This document shows positions 7,552 to 16,298 of a stretch of DNA of 33,687 bases, piece after piece. The stretch lies in the NCBI GenBank assembly GCA_947646015.1, contig CANSEY010000039.1:1-33687 (forward strand). Direction: 5' to 3'. Below the pieces are notes generated by a model. It was not told the DNA's origin and did not search any database. It saw only the letters and a list, made by a program, of their open reading frames with translations. A program made the position numbers and the translations under genes. This stretch comes from an uncultured Bacteroides sp. GTDB lineage: Bacteria; Bacteroidota; Bacteroidia; Bacteroidales; Bacteroidaceae. Positions within the stretch are counted from its first letter, which is position 1. Each line of letters opens with the position of its first letter.

Positions 7552-9318
7552 TTAGATGCGGGGATTATGTGACTTGTTCTGACGGGAAGCCGTCTTTCTC
7601 TTTTCCGAAGCCGCCGGTCCGGTCAGTTGCAACGGAGGACAGGTCAGTCTGTATCTCAGGCCAAGTATCTTGTCCGCGAGTTGCTGCTGCCTGTTTTGAA
7701 TATTGTAGAATGCCTTTTCACTATATCCCTTTTTGGATTGCAGTTCGGACATTTCTTGATCCAGCGGTTTAAAATTTCCTTTGTGGGTGAACTCCTTATA
7801 GCTTTCATTAGTATTGAAATCAGCCGGTAATCCGTATTCCCGTATAAAGAGCAGGGTGAATATCTCGGCATTCTCCGGCGTTACCGAAAGCCGGTAATCT
7901 TCCGTAAACTGTTTGAATGCATGGTATGTCGGCTCTATGGGATAGCCGCCTTTCTTCAACAGCTCGGATTGCTCTATCGGATACAATGGCATTTTCGCCA
8001 GCTGCCCGTAGAAAGGATTGGACCGGAAAAGGTCCAGATGCTTCTGCATGTAATGCTCCGTGCTATGGTTCGGGCAGGAAATATAGAATTCTCTGATTCG
8101 TCCCAGAGCCTGTACTTCCGGAGTGAAGAAACGGTCAGCCAGATATTGCAGGTAACACTGTTTATAGATGGCTCCTTCATCCGTGGCGGGCAGGTAGACG
8201 GCTCCTTTGGGAGTCTGGAGGGAAATGATGGGGTCTATCTCTTTGTTTTGCAGGCTGTCCGGGATAAGCCCGTAATCACGTTTCAGGATATAGGCCGCCT
8301 GATCCCGGATCTGTGATTTGACCTTCTCCTGTCCGCCTTTATTTTCAGCCGGAATATTCTGCAGCGCATTGAACTGGGAGTTGAAAGAATTCTTGTGTAT
8401 GAACGGAATCCTTCTGGTTGTATAGTCTATCCCATAGATTCCTGCGGTTTCCTGTAAGGATAGTAACCGGAGTATCTGGGCATTGGCAATACTGGGGAGC
8501 ACGTTATAGGAGGAAGCAAACTTGTCATAGGCATCGAATGTCGGTTCTATGCGGTGGCTCCTGTCCAGCCGGGCATTCCGCAGGATAGTCGCATCCAGAT
8601 ATTGTGCTTTCTCCGGCAGAAAAGAGTTTGTATATAAGGAGAAGGCATTGGGAGATGCTTGGAATGCCTTTACCACTTCTGCGTCCGGACGGGTCAGCTT
8701 GTACAGGTTGACAAACTCCGGTTTCTCTTCGTCCGTAATGAAGAAACGGTCGGCCAGATGTTGCATATAGGCATGGCAGCATGTCTTTCCAAAGCCGGAA
8801 TATTCGAACAGAAGCACTCCTTTGGCGGTTTCCACGGCGGTCAGGGTTTCCGACGGATCGTCGTGGAGAGTATCCTGTGCCAGCGCGAACCGTTTGGCTT
8901 CCGGCTGTACAAGCAGGTGGTCGGCAAGTCCGCTGGCTACCAGCATGGGCAGGCTTTTTTCTTCATCGTGAGAATGCAGGTATTCCAGTCCGCGCAATGA
9001 GACATTGCCCTGCATGCTTCCTCCGTTCCGGGTGATGAATTTTTGTACCAAGCTGTTATCCTTGTCAAAGAGCCGGATATCCGGGTAGCTTACTCCTGCC
9101 GGAAACTGGTAGCGGCACAGATAAAGATCCGGCAAGTGGCTTTGGACAAGGGACGGCTTGTACATTTCCCTTTGCCGCTGGAGGTATTCGGTGAATCGTT
9201 GATTCATCATCGATACTTCTTTCTCCGGCATCAGGTGCATCTCCAGTTGTCGGGGTTGCCCTTCCAAGTCCTGGGTAACAAAGAAAATCATAATGTTTGA
9301 AATCTCTTGCTTTTGCAT
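7552..9318 (-). CDS. Two-module member of the paralogous family, 588 aa, no tryptophan
   Basis: The longest member of the operon's paralogous family. It carries two copies of the module: AVETAKGVLLFEYSGFG followed by YMQHLADRFF (about residues 161-195), and SLQTPKGAVYLPATDEG followed by YLQYLADRFF (about 370-400). This suggests internal duplication or fusion of two ancestral genes. The protein appears to contain no tryptophan. The C-terminus is short and basic. No known domain recognised. Ends in TAA, 11 bases before the next gene. Confidence 0.7.
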   Translation of the reverse strand: MQKQEISNIMIFFVTQDLEGQPRQLEMHLMPEKEVSMMNQRFTEYLQRQREMYKPSLVQSHLPDLYLCRYQFPAGVSYPDIRLFDKDNSLVQKFITRNGGSMQGNVSLRGLEYLHSHDEEKSLPMLVASGLADHLLVQPEAKRFALAQDTLHDDPSETLTAVETAKGVLLFEYSGFGKTCCHAYMQHLADRFFITDEEKPEFVNLYKLTRPDAEVVKAFQASPNAFSLYTNSFLPEKAQYLDATILRNARLDRSHRIEPTFDAYDKFASSYNVLPSIANAQILRLLSLQETAGIYGIDYTTRRIPFIHKNSFNSQFNALQNIPAENKGGQEKVKSQIRDQAAYILKRDYGLIPDSLQNKEIDPIISLQTPKGAVYLPATDEGAIYKQCYLQYLADRFFTPEVQALGRIREFYISCPNHSTEHYMQKHLDLFRSNPFYGQLAKMPLYPIEQSELLKKGGYPIEPTYHAFKQFTEDYRLSVTPENAEIFTLLFIREYGLPADFNTNESYKEFTHKGNFKPLDQEMSELQSKKGYSEKAFYNIQNRQQQLADKILGLRYRLTCPPLQLTGPAASEKRKTASRQNKSHNPRI

Positions 9319-9338
9319 ACGATTGAAATTTAAAATAG

Positions 9339-10409
9339 TTACATGGTGATACTTCTACTCTTTTTCTTTTCCTGTTTGGGCGGTTCATAGCCCCGTACCG
9401 CATAGTCCGTCTGTAGGATTCTCTTTGCCGTATCCTTGATGGTCCGTTCAAGTGCATTTTTCAGCAGTGTGCCATCCTGCTTCCCCACATAAGACAGCCT
9501 GATCCGTTCATCCAGGGAGACAAAGCTGTTTTGATGGTTGAACCGGCTGTCTTTTTCCAAATTCCCGATTTGCCCGGTCTTGCAGATCCGGTCGAGTACG
9601 CCTATGTTATAATTCTTCTGGCTCTTGCCCAGATTCAACTTTTCGGCCAGTTGGTTATAACATTCCAAAGAGGGAGCCATGCTGCATTCTACCGCCGGGG
9701 TATAGTTGGCTATCATATTTGAATCCAGGAAATGAGCCTTTTGGGGAAGGTATATCTTTTTTAAGCCATGTTCAAACATGTTCGAACACTTTGACGCCTC
9801 TTTGATCAGATTGATATTGGAAGTGCTGAAATAATATATTTGCAGTTTATCCGCATCCCTGTAAACCGGCGAGAAGAAATTATCGCCAATATGCTGCAGG
9901 TATTTCTGCGCACACTGTATCCCCCTGCCGGTATCATTGAACATCAGGACTCCCTGGTTCGTATTTATTGCAGTAATCACCCTGTTGTAGATATCTTTTT
10001 CCTTTTCTTGATGGAATGCGCGGTAAGCGTTCAGTTGTTTTTTCAGCAGGGGATTGTCTTTGGCCTTTTGAAGCATTCTCTGGATGCTATCCACATTATG
10101 GATGCCATAAGGAGATGTATTCTCGTAAACGAAGGCGATATCCCGCAATGGGAAATGAGTTGCACAAGACAGTCCTCCGTTATGGGTCATGTCCTTGATG
10201 AACCTTTCAATGTTCCCCGGTTGTACAGCACCCTGATATGGTATTAAATAGACTTCTTCCTTAGGAATGTAGGAGCCTTTCAAGGCCAGTTCTGCCTGCC
10301 CGAAAAGAAATTTGCCGCCATCTGAATTGATGCCATAACGATTCTCTATGGTCTGGAAATGTTCAATCTGCCTGTTGCTGTTCAAATTGAAACCAATGTA
10401 TGTACTCAT
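9339..10409 (-). CDS. Paralogous operon protein of unknown function, 356 aa
   Basis: It shares the module at about residues 146-180 (AINTNQGVLMFNDTGRG then YLQHIGDNFF) and a later segment TDYAVRGYEPPKQEKKKSR that resembles the DVRGHR box of its upstream paralogs. The N-terminus (STYIGFNLNSNRQIEHFQT) resembles no family I know. No tryptophan. It lies 20 bases from its downstream neighbour. Function unknown. Confidence 0.7.
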   Translation of the reverse strand: MSTYIGFNLNSNRQIEHFQTIENRYGINSDGGKFLFGQAELALKGSYIPKEEVYLIPYQGAVQPGNIERFIKDMTHNGGLSCATHFPLRDIAFVYENTSPYGIHNVDSIQRMLQKAKDNPLLKKQLNAYRAFHQEKEKDIYNRVITAINTNQGVLMFNDTGRGIQCAQKYLQHIGDNFFSPVYRDADKLQIYYFSTSNINLIKEASKCSNMFEHGLKKIYLPQKAHFLDSNMIANYTPAVECSMAPSLECYNQLAEKLNLGKSQKNYNIGVLDRICKTGQIGNLEKDSRFNHQNSFVSLDERIRLSYVGKQDGTLLKNALERTIKDTAKRILQTDYAVRGYEPPKQEKKKSRSITM

Positions 10410-10438
10410 ATTATTTTATGGTTTAGATGAATGGTTGA

Positions 10439-10750
10439 TTAAGATAGTCTATGCCGTTTCGACGGGTCGGGAACTTTTTTATTCTTCATTTTCTGCTCCA
10501 TTTTCTGTTTTTCTTCCAGGTCTATAGTCCATGGAAAACAGGTCATGATCTTGTCCGGGCAGCAAAGGGAGATTCTTTTTTGTTTCATGGACTCATCATC
10601 CAGCCGGATATAGACAAAGTAATCCAGTTCCCCTTTTCCGGTTTCTTCAATGGCTGTTACTGTTCCTTTATAGGGAACAACGGGAGTTTCCTCTTCCGGA
10701 TCGTTCTCTACAATCCGCGCTCCGAGGTACATCTGACTTTTAGGTATCAT
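10439..10750 (-). CDS. Small hypothetical protein, 103 aa
   Basis: A 103-residue acidic N-terminus followed by a basic C-terminus (KQKMEQKMKNKKVPDPSKRH). The middle (YKGTVTAIEETGKGELDYFV) reads like a small beta-barrel, but I do not recognise the family. It starts 6 bases after the stop of the preceding gene, with one TGG codon and a TAA stop. The opposite strand holds an ORF of similar length, which I treat as its shadow because the operon reads leftwards. Confidence 0.6.
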   Translation of the reverse strand: MIPKSQMYLGARIVENDPEEETPVVPYKGTVTAIEETGKGELDYFVYIRLDDESMKQKRISLCCPDKIMTCFPWTIDLEEKQKMEQKMKNKKVPDPSKRHRLS

Positions 10751-10756
10751 ATCGCT

Positions 10757-12205
10757 TTATTTTAAACGGTTATTGTTATGTCTGTTCTTATTCTCAGTCT
10801 TTTTAACGGTATTCTTCTCTTCCGGCAGCGGACAGAGCAGTCCGTCCTTTATCACGTATGTCCTGACGCCGAAGGGCTTGGAGGAACCCTCAATTCTGCC
10901 CTGCTCAAAGTCGGCCTTGCAAAAAAGGAGATGCCTTGTCGCCTCCTTGTTGTTTTCCGGGAGATACAGTGCGTATCCCGAAGCCAGTGCCGTCTTTTGA
11001 ACTTCATTCAGTTTTCGGCTTCCGACGGTGAAGGTAACGGTGGAGTCATTCAACATATTCTCAAGGGAACGGTGCCCTCTCACATCGAAATCCCTTTTCA
11101 AAATTCCATCGGCAGCCTTCCGGATTTCCGTAGACAACCGCTTGAACTTTCCCGTATCGAATTCGCCGGCAGATTTAACCTGCGTGACTTTTTCAAATTC
11201 CTTGGCATACGGCAGCAGTTCATTGAAATAGGTAAACGGTTGTTCATGAATATTCATATAACCGTTACGCATGACGGTCAGCAGCCGGTAAATGTCATGG
11301 TTCTCCCGGCTGATGGAAACCTGCGTATCCTTATTGAAATGCCAGTCGGTGGCGAATTTTATAAAATCCCCGGCTGTCGCTTCCATCGAATGGTAGCATA
11401 CCGGTTTTAAACTGTCGATGAATTCTTTGGGCAGTTCGTCAAGACCGATATAGGATGCCGGATAAAAATCGAAGGAATAATCCAGTTCCATCGGTTTGCA
11501 CGGCTTGTAAGCGGCATCTATGAGAGGAACCAGGTTCTTGTCCATGAACGTACTGTCGTAGACGGCCAGATGGCCGGTATCGTAGTGCGGGTCGAAGTAA
11601 TGGTCCGTGATGTACCGGATGCACTCCCTGAATCCGTTCCTGCCGATCTCGTTACCGGAAAAGATAAGGTATCCGAAGTCATTCTCCACCACTTTTAAGG
11701 GGAATGTGTACCGCGGCTGGCACCGGTACAATGTCCTTTTTTCCTGTTGCTGTAATCGAAACTCCAAGTATGCGGGTTCCTGCATGAGATACTTCTTCAA
11801 TATGCCGCCGTCCGGTTCATTCTTGTATTTATAGGTATAGACCGCATCACGCAGGGAAATGCGTTTGGCAGGGGGAATGCAGTGTTCTTGAAAATACGGC
11901 AGCAGTTCCTTGCTGATATATTCCTCGAAAGGGGTATGGGTATCTACCGGTGGAACCTGCCTCATGTTCGCCAGGTCAAACCGGAGCAGTTCCGTATCCG
12001 GAATATAGGGGCAGCACTCCGCTTCCTTGATATTGTCAATCAGGAATTTGCGGAACAGGCTGTCCGCATCTCCTTTCTGAATGAATGTGAGGGCATTTCG
12101 GGGCTGGTGGGGAGAGTACTGATGGTAACGGTCCATACCGACAAAAATACTTCCCGGCTTGTCGGGATCGAAAAAAGGATTTTCCATTTGGTTTCTCTTG
12201 TCCAT
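10757..12205 (-). CDS. Paralogous operon protein with N-terminal domain and DVRGHR box, 482 aa
   Basis: A full-length member of the family: an N-terminal domain of about 165 residues, the shared module (KVVENDFGYLIFSGNEIGR then YITDHYFDPHYDTG) and a C-terminal region with DFDVRGHRSLENMLNDS followed by a domain ending near YVIKDGLLCPL. The box order is the same as in the 474-residue protein at 13030 and the shorter protein at 12210. No catalytic motif is obvious. It starts 4 bases downstream of its neighbour's stop. Function unknown. Confidence 0.72.
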   Translation of the reverse strand: MDKRNQMENPFFDPDKPGSIFVGMDRYHQYSPHQPRNALTFIQKGDADSLFRKFLIDNIKEAECCPYIPDTELLRFDLANMRQVPPVDTHTPFEEYISKELLPYFQEHCIPPAKRISLRDAVYTYKYKNEPDGGILKKYLMQEPAYLEFRLQQQEKRTLYRCQPRYTFPLKVVENDFGYLIFSGNEIGRNGFRECIRYITDHYFDPHYDTGHLAVYDSTFMDKNLVPLIDAAYKPCKPMELDYSFDFYPASYIGLDELPKEFIDSLKPVCYHSMEATAGDFIKFATDWHFNKDTQVSISRENHDIYRLLTVMRNGYMNIHEQPFTYFNELLPYAKEFEKVTQVKSAGEFDTGKFKRLSTEIRKAADGILKRDFDVRGHRSLENMLNDSTVTFTVGSRKLNEVQKTALASGYALYLPENNKEATRHLLFCKADFEQGRIEGSSKPFGVRTYVIKDGLLCPLPEEKNTVKKTENKNRHNNNRLK

Positions 12206-12209
12206 ATTT

Positions 12210-13025
12210 CTACAATTTAGGGTGGGTATTTCTTTTCTTTTTCACGTCCTGCTTTTTATTCAAAGCCTTTTCGATGACTGTTTTCACTTTGAACACCTGT
12301 TTGTTCGCAGGAGGATCCTTAGAAAATACGATCCGGGTGAAATCCCCGTTTATCCATGCATAGGCATGGGACGGGTTGCTTTTTGCCTCTCCCGGCAGGA
12401 AGAGTCCGTGCCCTGCCGCCAATACTTGCCGGTGAGGGGTAAAGAGCCGGACACCGTCTACGGTGACACATTCCATCGGGTCGCGGAGGATGTTCCCAAC
12501 AGTCCGGTGTCCACGCACATCGTAATACTGCTTGAGGAGTTTGTCCAGCAAGGCTTTATCCTGGCCGGTTTCTTCTATCTGCTGCCGGATATCCGATGCT
12601 GTACCTTGTTTGGAAAGCTCCAGTAATTTACGGTCCTTGCTTTCTATTTCCTCCAAAATATCAGCGATATTACGGTTGCGATGGCTGCTGGTACAATGCA
12701 TATTGTGGCAGAAACTACCGAAATCCTCCCAGGTCGGCTTCATCTCATTCCGGTAGACCAGCTCCATTTCCGGTGTCTTATCCATCTGCAGGTAAGCATA
12801 TTCCGGGTACAGGCCTTCACCCGGATTGACATAGGATCCATCCTTTAGGACTCCTTCTGCCCGGTAAACATTTACCGGACCAAGATTGAAATGGGGATCG
12901 AAGTAATGGTCTGCCATAAATTGCAGAAAGTCCTGCCTGTTTTTCTGTCCTTCCGTCGTATCAGTAAAGAACACAAAGCCATGGGCTGTCTCTATGGCTG
13001 TATAGGATTGTTCAGGTTGCTTCAT
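12210..13025 (-). CDS. Short paralog lacking the N-terminal domain, 271 aa
   Basis: It begins almost directly with the shared module (AIETAHGFVFFTDTTEG then FMADHYFDPHFNLG, residues 11-45) and has the YYDVRGHRTVGNILRDP box near residue 165. Compared with the paralogs on either side (474 and 482 aa) it lacks the N-terminal domain of about 165 residues. It sits 4 bases after the upstream stop, so the short form looks genuine and not a fragment. Two TGG codons, TAG stop. Function unknown. Confidence 0.72.
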   Translation of the reverse strand: MKQPEQSYTAIETAHGFVFFTDTTEGQKNRQDFLQFMADHYFDPHFNLGPVNVYRAEGVLKDGSYVNPGEGLYPEYAYLQMDKTPEMELVYRNEMKPTWEDFGSFCHNMHCTSSHRNRNIADILEEIESKDRKLLELSKQGTASDIRQQIEETGQDKALLDKLLKQYYDVRGHRTVGNILRDPMECVTVDGVRLFTPHRQVLAAGHGLFLPGEAKSNPSHAYAWINGDFTRIVFSKDPPANKQVFKVKTVIEKALNKKQDVKKKRNTHPKL

Positions 13026-13029
13026 ATCA

Positions 13030-14454
13030 TTACATTTTGAGGGAATTGTTCCTTTTCGTTTTCGATACCTTTTTCAAAGCCGGTACATATGGAATGATTT
13101 TGCCGTTTTTCTCCTGATACACGGTCTTGTTTACGGGAGATTTGGTATATGCCATTACCCGGTTGCATGTCTTTTCGGCATGGAGGAAATGTAAATCTGG
13201 CATTGACTTGGATATTTGGGGACAGTAGATCCACTTTCCTTCCAGCAAGGCTTGCCTCATGGCTTCGCCGGCATCGGTTCCATTGATGAGAAACGGGACG
13301 CTCCTGTCATTCAGTGTCCTTTCCAATGTACGGTGTCCACGGACATCGAAATCCGTCAGAAGGATATTCTTCGCTTTCCAACGCATGTCATCCAGCACAT
13401 CTGACAAATCTGGCCCCGAGGACTGTCCGTTGATACAGTCGTCTATCCGGGTGACATACTCCTGAAAGACATTCCGGTATCCGAAATCGGGATCATTTAT
13501 TATATCCCGCTTGAATCCGTTCTCCATCAGATACAACAGTTTGCTGATATCCGCATTGTTACGGCTCGCAGGACATCCCGCAAATTCATTCAGGCGGAGA
13601 AATTCAGAAGCGCTCGGCTCCATGTCCGTTTCAAACGCCAGTTTCCACTGTTTCCTGTCACGGAAAGCCTCTTTTGAGAATACAGCATTATCAAAATCAT
13701 ATTCCCCTTTTCCGCTTTGGGGATTCTTCCGGTAGCAGGCATCCACCAAAGGACAGATATCGTCGGACAGGCAGTTGACGTTGTATTGCCTGACAGGACC
13801 GGGTTCGCCATGAACCCAGAAATAATTGCCGGATAACTGTTGGTAAAAGCTCTTCAATCCCTCCCGTCCCATTTTGGTATCACTGAAAAACAAGATTCCT
13901 TTGGACGTTTCCACAGCATGCAGCGGTAATTTGTAAACCGGATTATAATCATACCTGGCAGCCAGCTCATCCTGCTTCTGATGAAAATGGACCAGCTCGT
14001 CCAACTGCTGTGTGGTCAGTTTCGGAAGTTCTCCCGATATCATGAGGATATCGCTGCGTGACTGCGCAAACAGGACATTTCTCAGATTGGTACTTATTAG
14101 AGGAGCCAGTCCCTTTTCCCGGATATAGGGTAGTAATACCTGATTGATATATTCCTTTTTGGAAATATCTCCGGAGATAGCCGGTACATCCGTCATCTTC
14201 GGGAATGAATAGATTTCCAGACGGGTATTCGGTACGAAGGCGGAGTATTTGGCTTTTATCGATTGTTGGCTGAACAAGGCCATAAACGTATAGACAGGGT
14301 CTTGCCTGTCGGGATTGGCAGGATAAAGCATATAGGAGGATTCTGCATGGGGTTTCTCCTTGCCGGTTTCATAACCGACAAGGAGCTGGCCTTCACCGTC
14401 TTTCCTGAAAAGCTCGTCCAATAGTTTGGGATCATCAGAAATATAGGTTGCCAT
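13030..14454 (-). CDS. Paralogous operon protein with N-terminal domain and DVRGHR box, 474 aa
   Basis: Same architecture as the 482-residue protein at 10757: an N-terminal domain (about 1-165), the shared module at about 179-215 (AVETSKGILFFSDTKMGR) and DFDVRGHRTLERTLNDRS near residue 370, followed by a small domain with EGKWIYCPQ. The two proteins probably arose by tandem duplication and then diverged strongly. It lies 5 bases from the DUF3945-like gene upstream. Four TGG codons, TAA stop. Function unknown. Confidence 0.72.
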   Translation of the reverse strand: MATYISDDPKLLDELFRKDGEGQLLVGYETGKEKPHAESSYMLYPANPDRQDPVYTFMALFSQQSIKAKYSAFVPNTRLEIYSFPKMTDVPAISGDISKKEYINQVLLPYIREKGLAPLISTNLRNVLFAQSRSDILMISGELPKLTTQQLDELVHFHQKQDELAARYDYNPVYKLPLHAVETSKGILFFSDTKMGREGLKSFYQQLSGNYFWVHGEPGPVRQYNVNCLSDDICPLVDACYRKNPQSGKGEYDFDNAVFSKEAFRDRKQWKLAFETDMEPSASEFLRLNEFAGCPASRNNADISKLLYLMENGFKRDIINDPDFGYRNVFQEYVTRIDDCINGQSSGPDLSDVLDDMRWKAKNILLTDFDVRGHRTLERTLNDRSVPFLINGTDAGEAMRQALLEGKWIYCPQISKSMPDLHFLHAEKTCNRVMAYTKSPVNKTVYQEKNGKIIPYVPALKKVSKTKRNNSLKM

Positions 14455-14459
14455 TTTTC

Positions 14460-15599
14460 TTACATTTTAGGTGTGATGGACGGTTTACGGGTACGCGGTT
14501 TCTTTTCCGCTTGCTGTGAGGCTTCCTCTTTTTTCCGGGGTTTTCCGGCTACTTGTACCGGTGCATGGGGCTGCTGCTGGCTTCCGTCTTGTTCCTGACC
14601 TTGTTTCTGTGCCTCTTCCAACTTCTTGGTGCTTCTTTCCCAGAGGAATTCCACCCCTCGCTCGGCGGCACTCATCTGGATGGAGGTGGCATAAAATTTT
14701 CCATTATCAGACTTGAAACGGATCGGTACTTCCTCACCGCGCACGGCAGCATCGTATTCTTTCGGAGAAAGCGTATAATCTTTCACCTTACGCGGAATGC
14801 GTGCCTGCTCTACGGGCATATGGAACAATTCATTGGTCACCGGGTCTTTGGAAAGGTAGCAGGATTTGGTTTCTTTGGTACGGTAGTCAATGACTACATC
14901 CACCGCCTTGCCGAGATTGCCGGTCTGGTTCAGGGCCTTGAGGTCTTCTTCCGTCAGGACATGTCCCCTGTAGTCTTCCCCGATCTTGGGAGCCTGACGG
15001 ATGTAGTGGATGTCGAACTTGACAGCTCCGTTCTCGTCGCGGAACAGGGAGAGTTTGGCATCCCCGTTTTCACGCCCCAGCTCGGAATTTTTTGCCACAC
15101 GGAAAGCGATAGCGGAAGTCTTTCCCTGCAACATTCTTTCGAGGCTGTCCTTTGCGTTCTTCAGTCCGTCCGGGGTAATGCCGTATTTGGCGGCCTGTTC
15201 CCAATTCACTTCCCGCTCGTTGAAGCGATGGTTATTATACACCCTGGTCGAAGCCAGTTCCCTTCTGACTGCTTCGTTCTGTGGTTCCTGCGCCGCTTCG
15301 ATCTTTTCTTTGGCCTGCTCTACGAGCGTTTCCTTCGGCATGTTGTAGAGGGAGTAACGACCGGGATTATTGTACTGGTAGAGAAAATTCTTCCCGAAGT
15401 TGGTGAAGAAGTTTCCACGTTGGTCCACTTTGATAAACTGGTCCCTGTTCGCCTCGTTAGCTTCGAGCGTTTCCAGCTCTCCGTTCGCTGCGATTCCTTT
15501 TACACCTTTGGCTTTCTGCTCTTTCTTGTCATACGCCATCAAATACCCGTGTTCCGGGGTTGCTTCCTTGTTTTCAGGAGCTAAATTCACATCGTTCAT
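14460..15599 (-). CDS. DUF4099/DUF3945-like protein, first gene of the long operon
   Basis: A 379-residue hydrophilic protein. Residues about 125-165 (FNEREVNWEQAAKYGITPDG onward) resemble DUF4099, and about 215-330 (LTEEDLKALNQTGNLGKAVD, SKDPVTNELFHMP, KDYTLSPKEYDAAVRGE) resemble DUF3945, a pair common in Bacteroides conjugative elements next to topoisomerase genes. The C-terminal 60 residues are a low-complexity Q/K/P-rich tail. It is the first gene of the operon running to 3134, and its ATG lies 86 bases from the GTCA array B. Two TGG codons, TAA stop. Molecular role unknown. Confidence 0.82.
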   Translation of the reverse strand: MNDVNLAPENKEATPEHGYLMAYDKKEQKAKGVKGIAANGELETLEANEANRDQFIKVDQRGNFFTNFGKNFLYQYNNPGRYSLYNMPKETLVEQAKEKIEAAQEPQNEAVRRELASTRVYNNHRFNEREVNWEQAAKYGITPDGLKNAKDSLERMLQGKTSAIAFRVAKNSELGRENGDAKLSLFRDENGAVKFDIHYIRQAPKIGEDYRGHVLTEEDLKALNQTGNLGKAVDVVIDYRTKETKSCYLSKDPVTNELFHMPVEQARIPRKVKDYTLSPKEYDAAVRGEEVPIRFKSDNGKFYATSIQMSAAERGVEFLWERSTKKLEEAQKQGQEQDGSQQQPHAPVQVAGKPRKKEEASQQAEKKPRTRKPSITPKM

Positions 15600-15647
15600 A
15601 TACGTTAATTTTAAAGATTAATGAATCATTTACGAGGGTAAAATTAC

Positions 15648-15655
15648 TATCTTTG
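15648..15655 (+). promoter_or_regulatory. -7 box of the peptidase-primase operon
   Basis: TATCTTTG matches the Bacteroides -7 consensus TAnnTTTG, 18 bases before the ATG at 15674. Its final G begins an isolated GTCA box (15655-15658) that lies exactly 30 bases from, and in phase with, the array at 15685. No good -33 is visible, which would fit a promoter needing an activator. Confidence 0.45.
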
Positions 15656-15673
15656 TCATTAAATAGTTTGATT

Positions 15674-16282
15674 ATGAGGAAGTTGTCATTAATTGTCATG
15701 TTCTGTCACTTATTGTCATGTCCGGCTTTTGCACAGTCCCCGTCAAAGGGATATAAAGCCGGACTCAGTGCTGTCATCTACCGTATCCACTCTGCCCGGC
15801 AGTGAAAGTCTTTCATATGAGACAGCCGGTTGCCGGTTACCGTACTGGCCGATTATCCTATTCTGTATCCATTGAATGAAAGTCGGAGGAGGTATGCCGT
15901 TTCTTCCGGTTTCGGTATAAGGATGCATCCGGTGAAAAAGAAAAGGATACTCCATGCCGGAGTGGATCTTGCCGCACCCTATGGCACGCCGGTCTATGCT
16001 TCAGGAAGCGGGAAAGTCGTTGAAGCCAGGTATAGCAGCAGTTACGGCTGGTACATCGAAATCCGGCACGCGGGCGGCTTTTCCACGTTGTATGCACACT
16101 TGAGCAAATTGCATGTGAGGAAAGGGAGCGATGTACGCATAGGTCGGCATATCGGCAATGTCGGTCATACCGGCATAGCGACCGGCAACCATCTGCATTT
16201 TGAACTGAGAAAAAACGGGAAGCCGCAGAATCCGTTGCAGTGGGTGATACTAAAGGATTCCCGTTCTAAAAAGAGTCATTAA
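15674..16282 (+). CDS. M23-family metallopeptidase with two in-frame TGA codons
   Basis: Read from ATG at 15674 to TAA at 16282 this is a 202-residue exported peptidoglycan endopeptidase. A signal peptide (residues 1-21, ending PAFAQ) is followed by a linker and an M23 domain with the zinc motifs HAGVDLAAPYG (H/D) and GNHLHFE (HxH). Such enzymes open the cell wall for conjugation machinery. Two TGA codons lie in the linker at 15803-15805 (codon 44) and 15818-15820 (codon 49). Both are in frame, the signal peptide is upstream and the catalytic domain downstream. I read them as Trp, but the linker is not conserved enough for me to prove which residue is meant. A double frameshift is a weaker alternative. 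Internal Trp codons later in the gene are TGG. Confidence 0.78.
15685..15718. repeat. 10-bp-phased GTCA array B (operator candidate)
   Basis: GTCA boxes start at 15685, 15695, 15705 and 15715, exactly 10 bases apart, with a fifth in phase at 15655. The array lies between the divergent starts of the long leftward operon (ATG 15599) and the rightward peptidase gene, but unusually inside the signal-peptide codons 4-15 of the peptidase. The unit GTCATTAATT is close to the array A unit GTCATTAATA. Confidence 0.7.
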
Positions 16283-16298
16283 TTTAATCCGTTACACA

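Noticed and set aside
14553-15584. 343-codon plus-strand ORF opposite the DUF3945-like gene
   Set aside because: It is a shadow of the minus-strand gene, which shows clear family motifs and operon spacing; the plus-strand translation has no recognisable domain.
15800-15830. Double frameshift in the M23 peptidase linker instead of two TGA codons
   Set aside because: Both halves are already in the same frame, so two compensating shifts would be needed; two sense TGAs are simpler and match the other genes.
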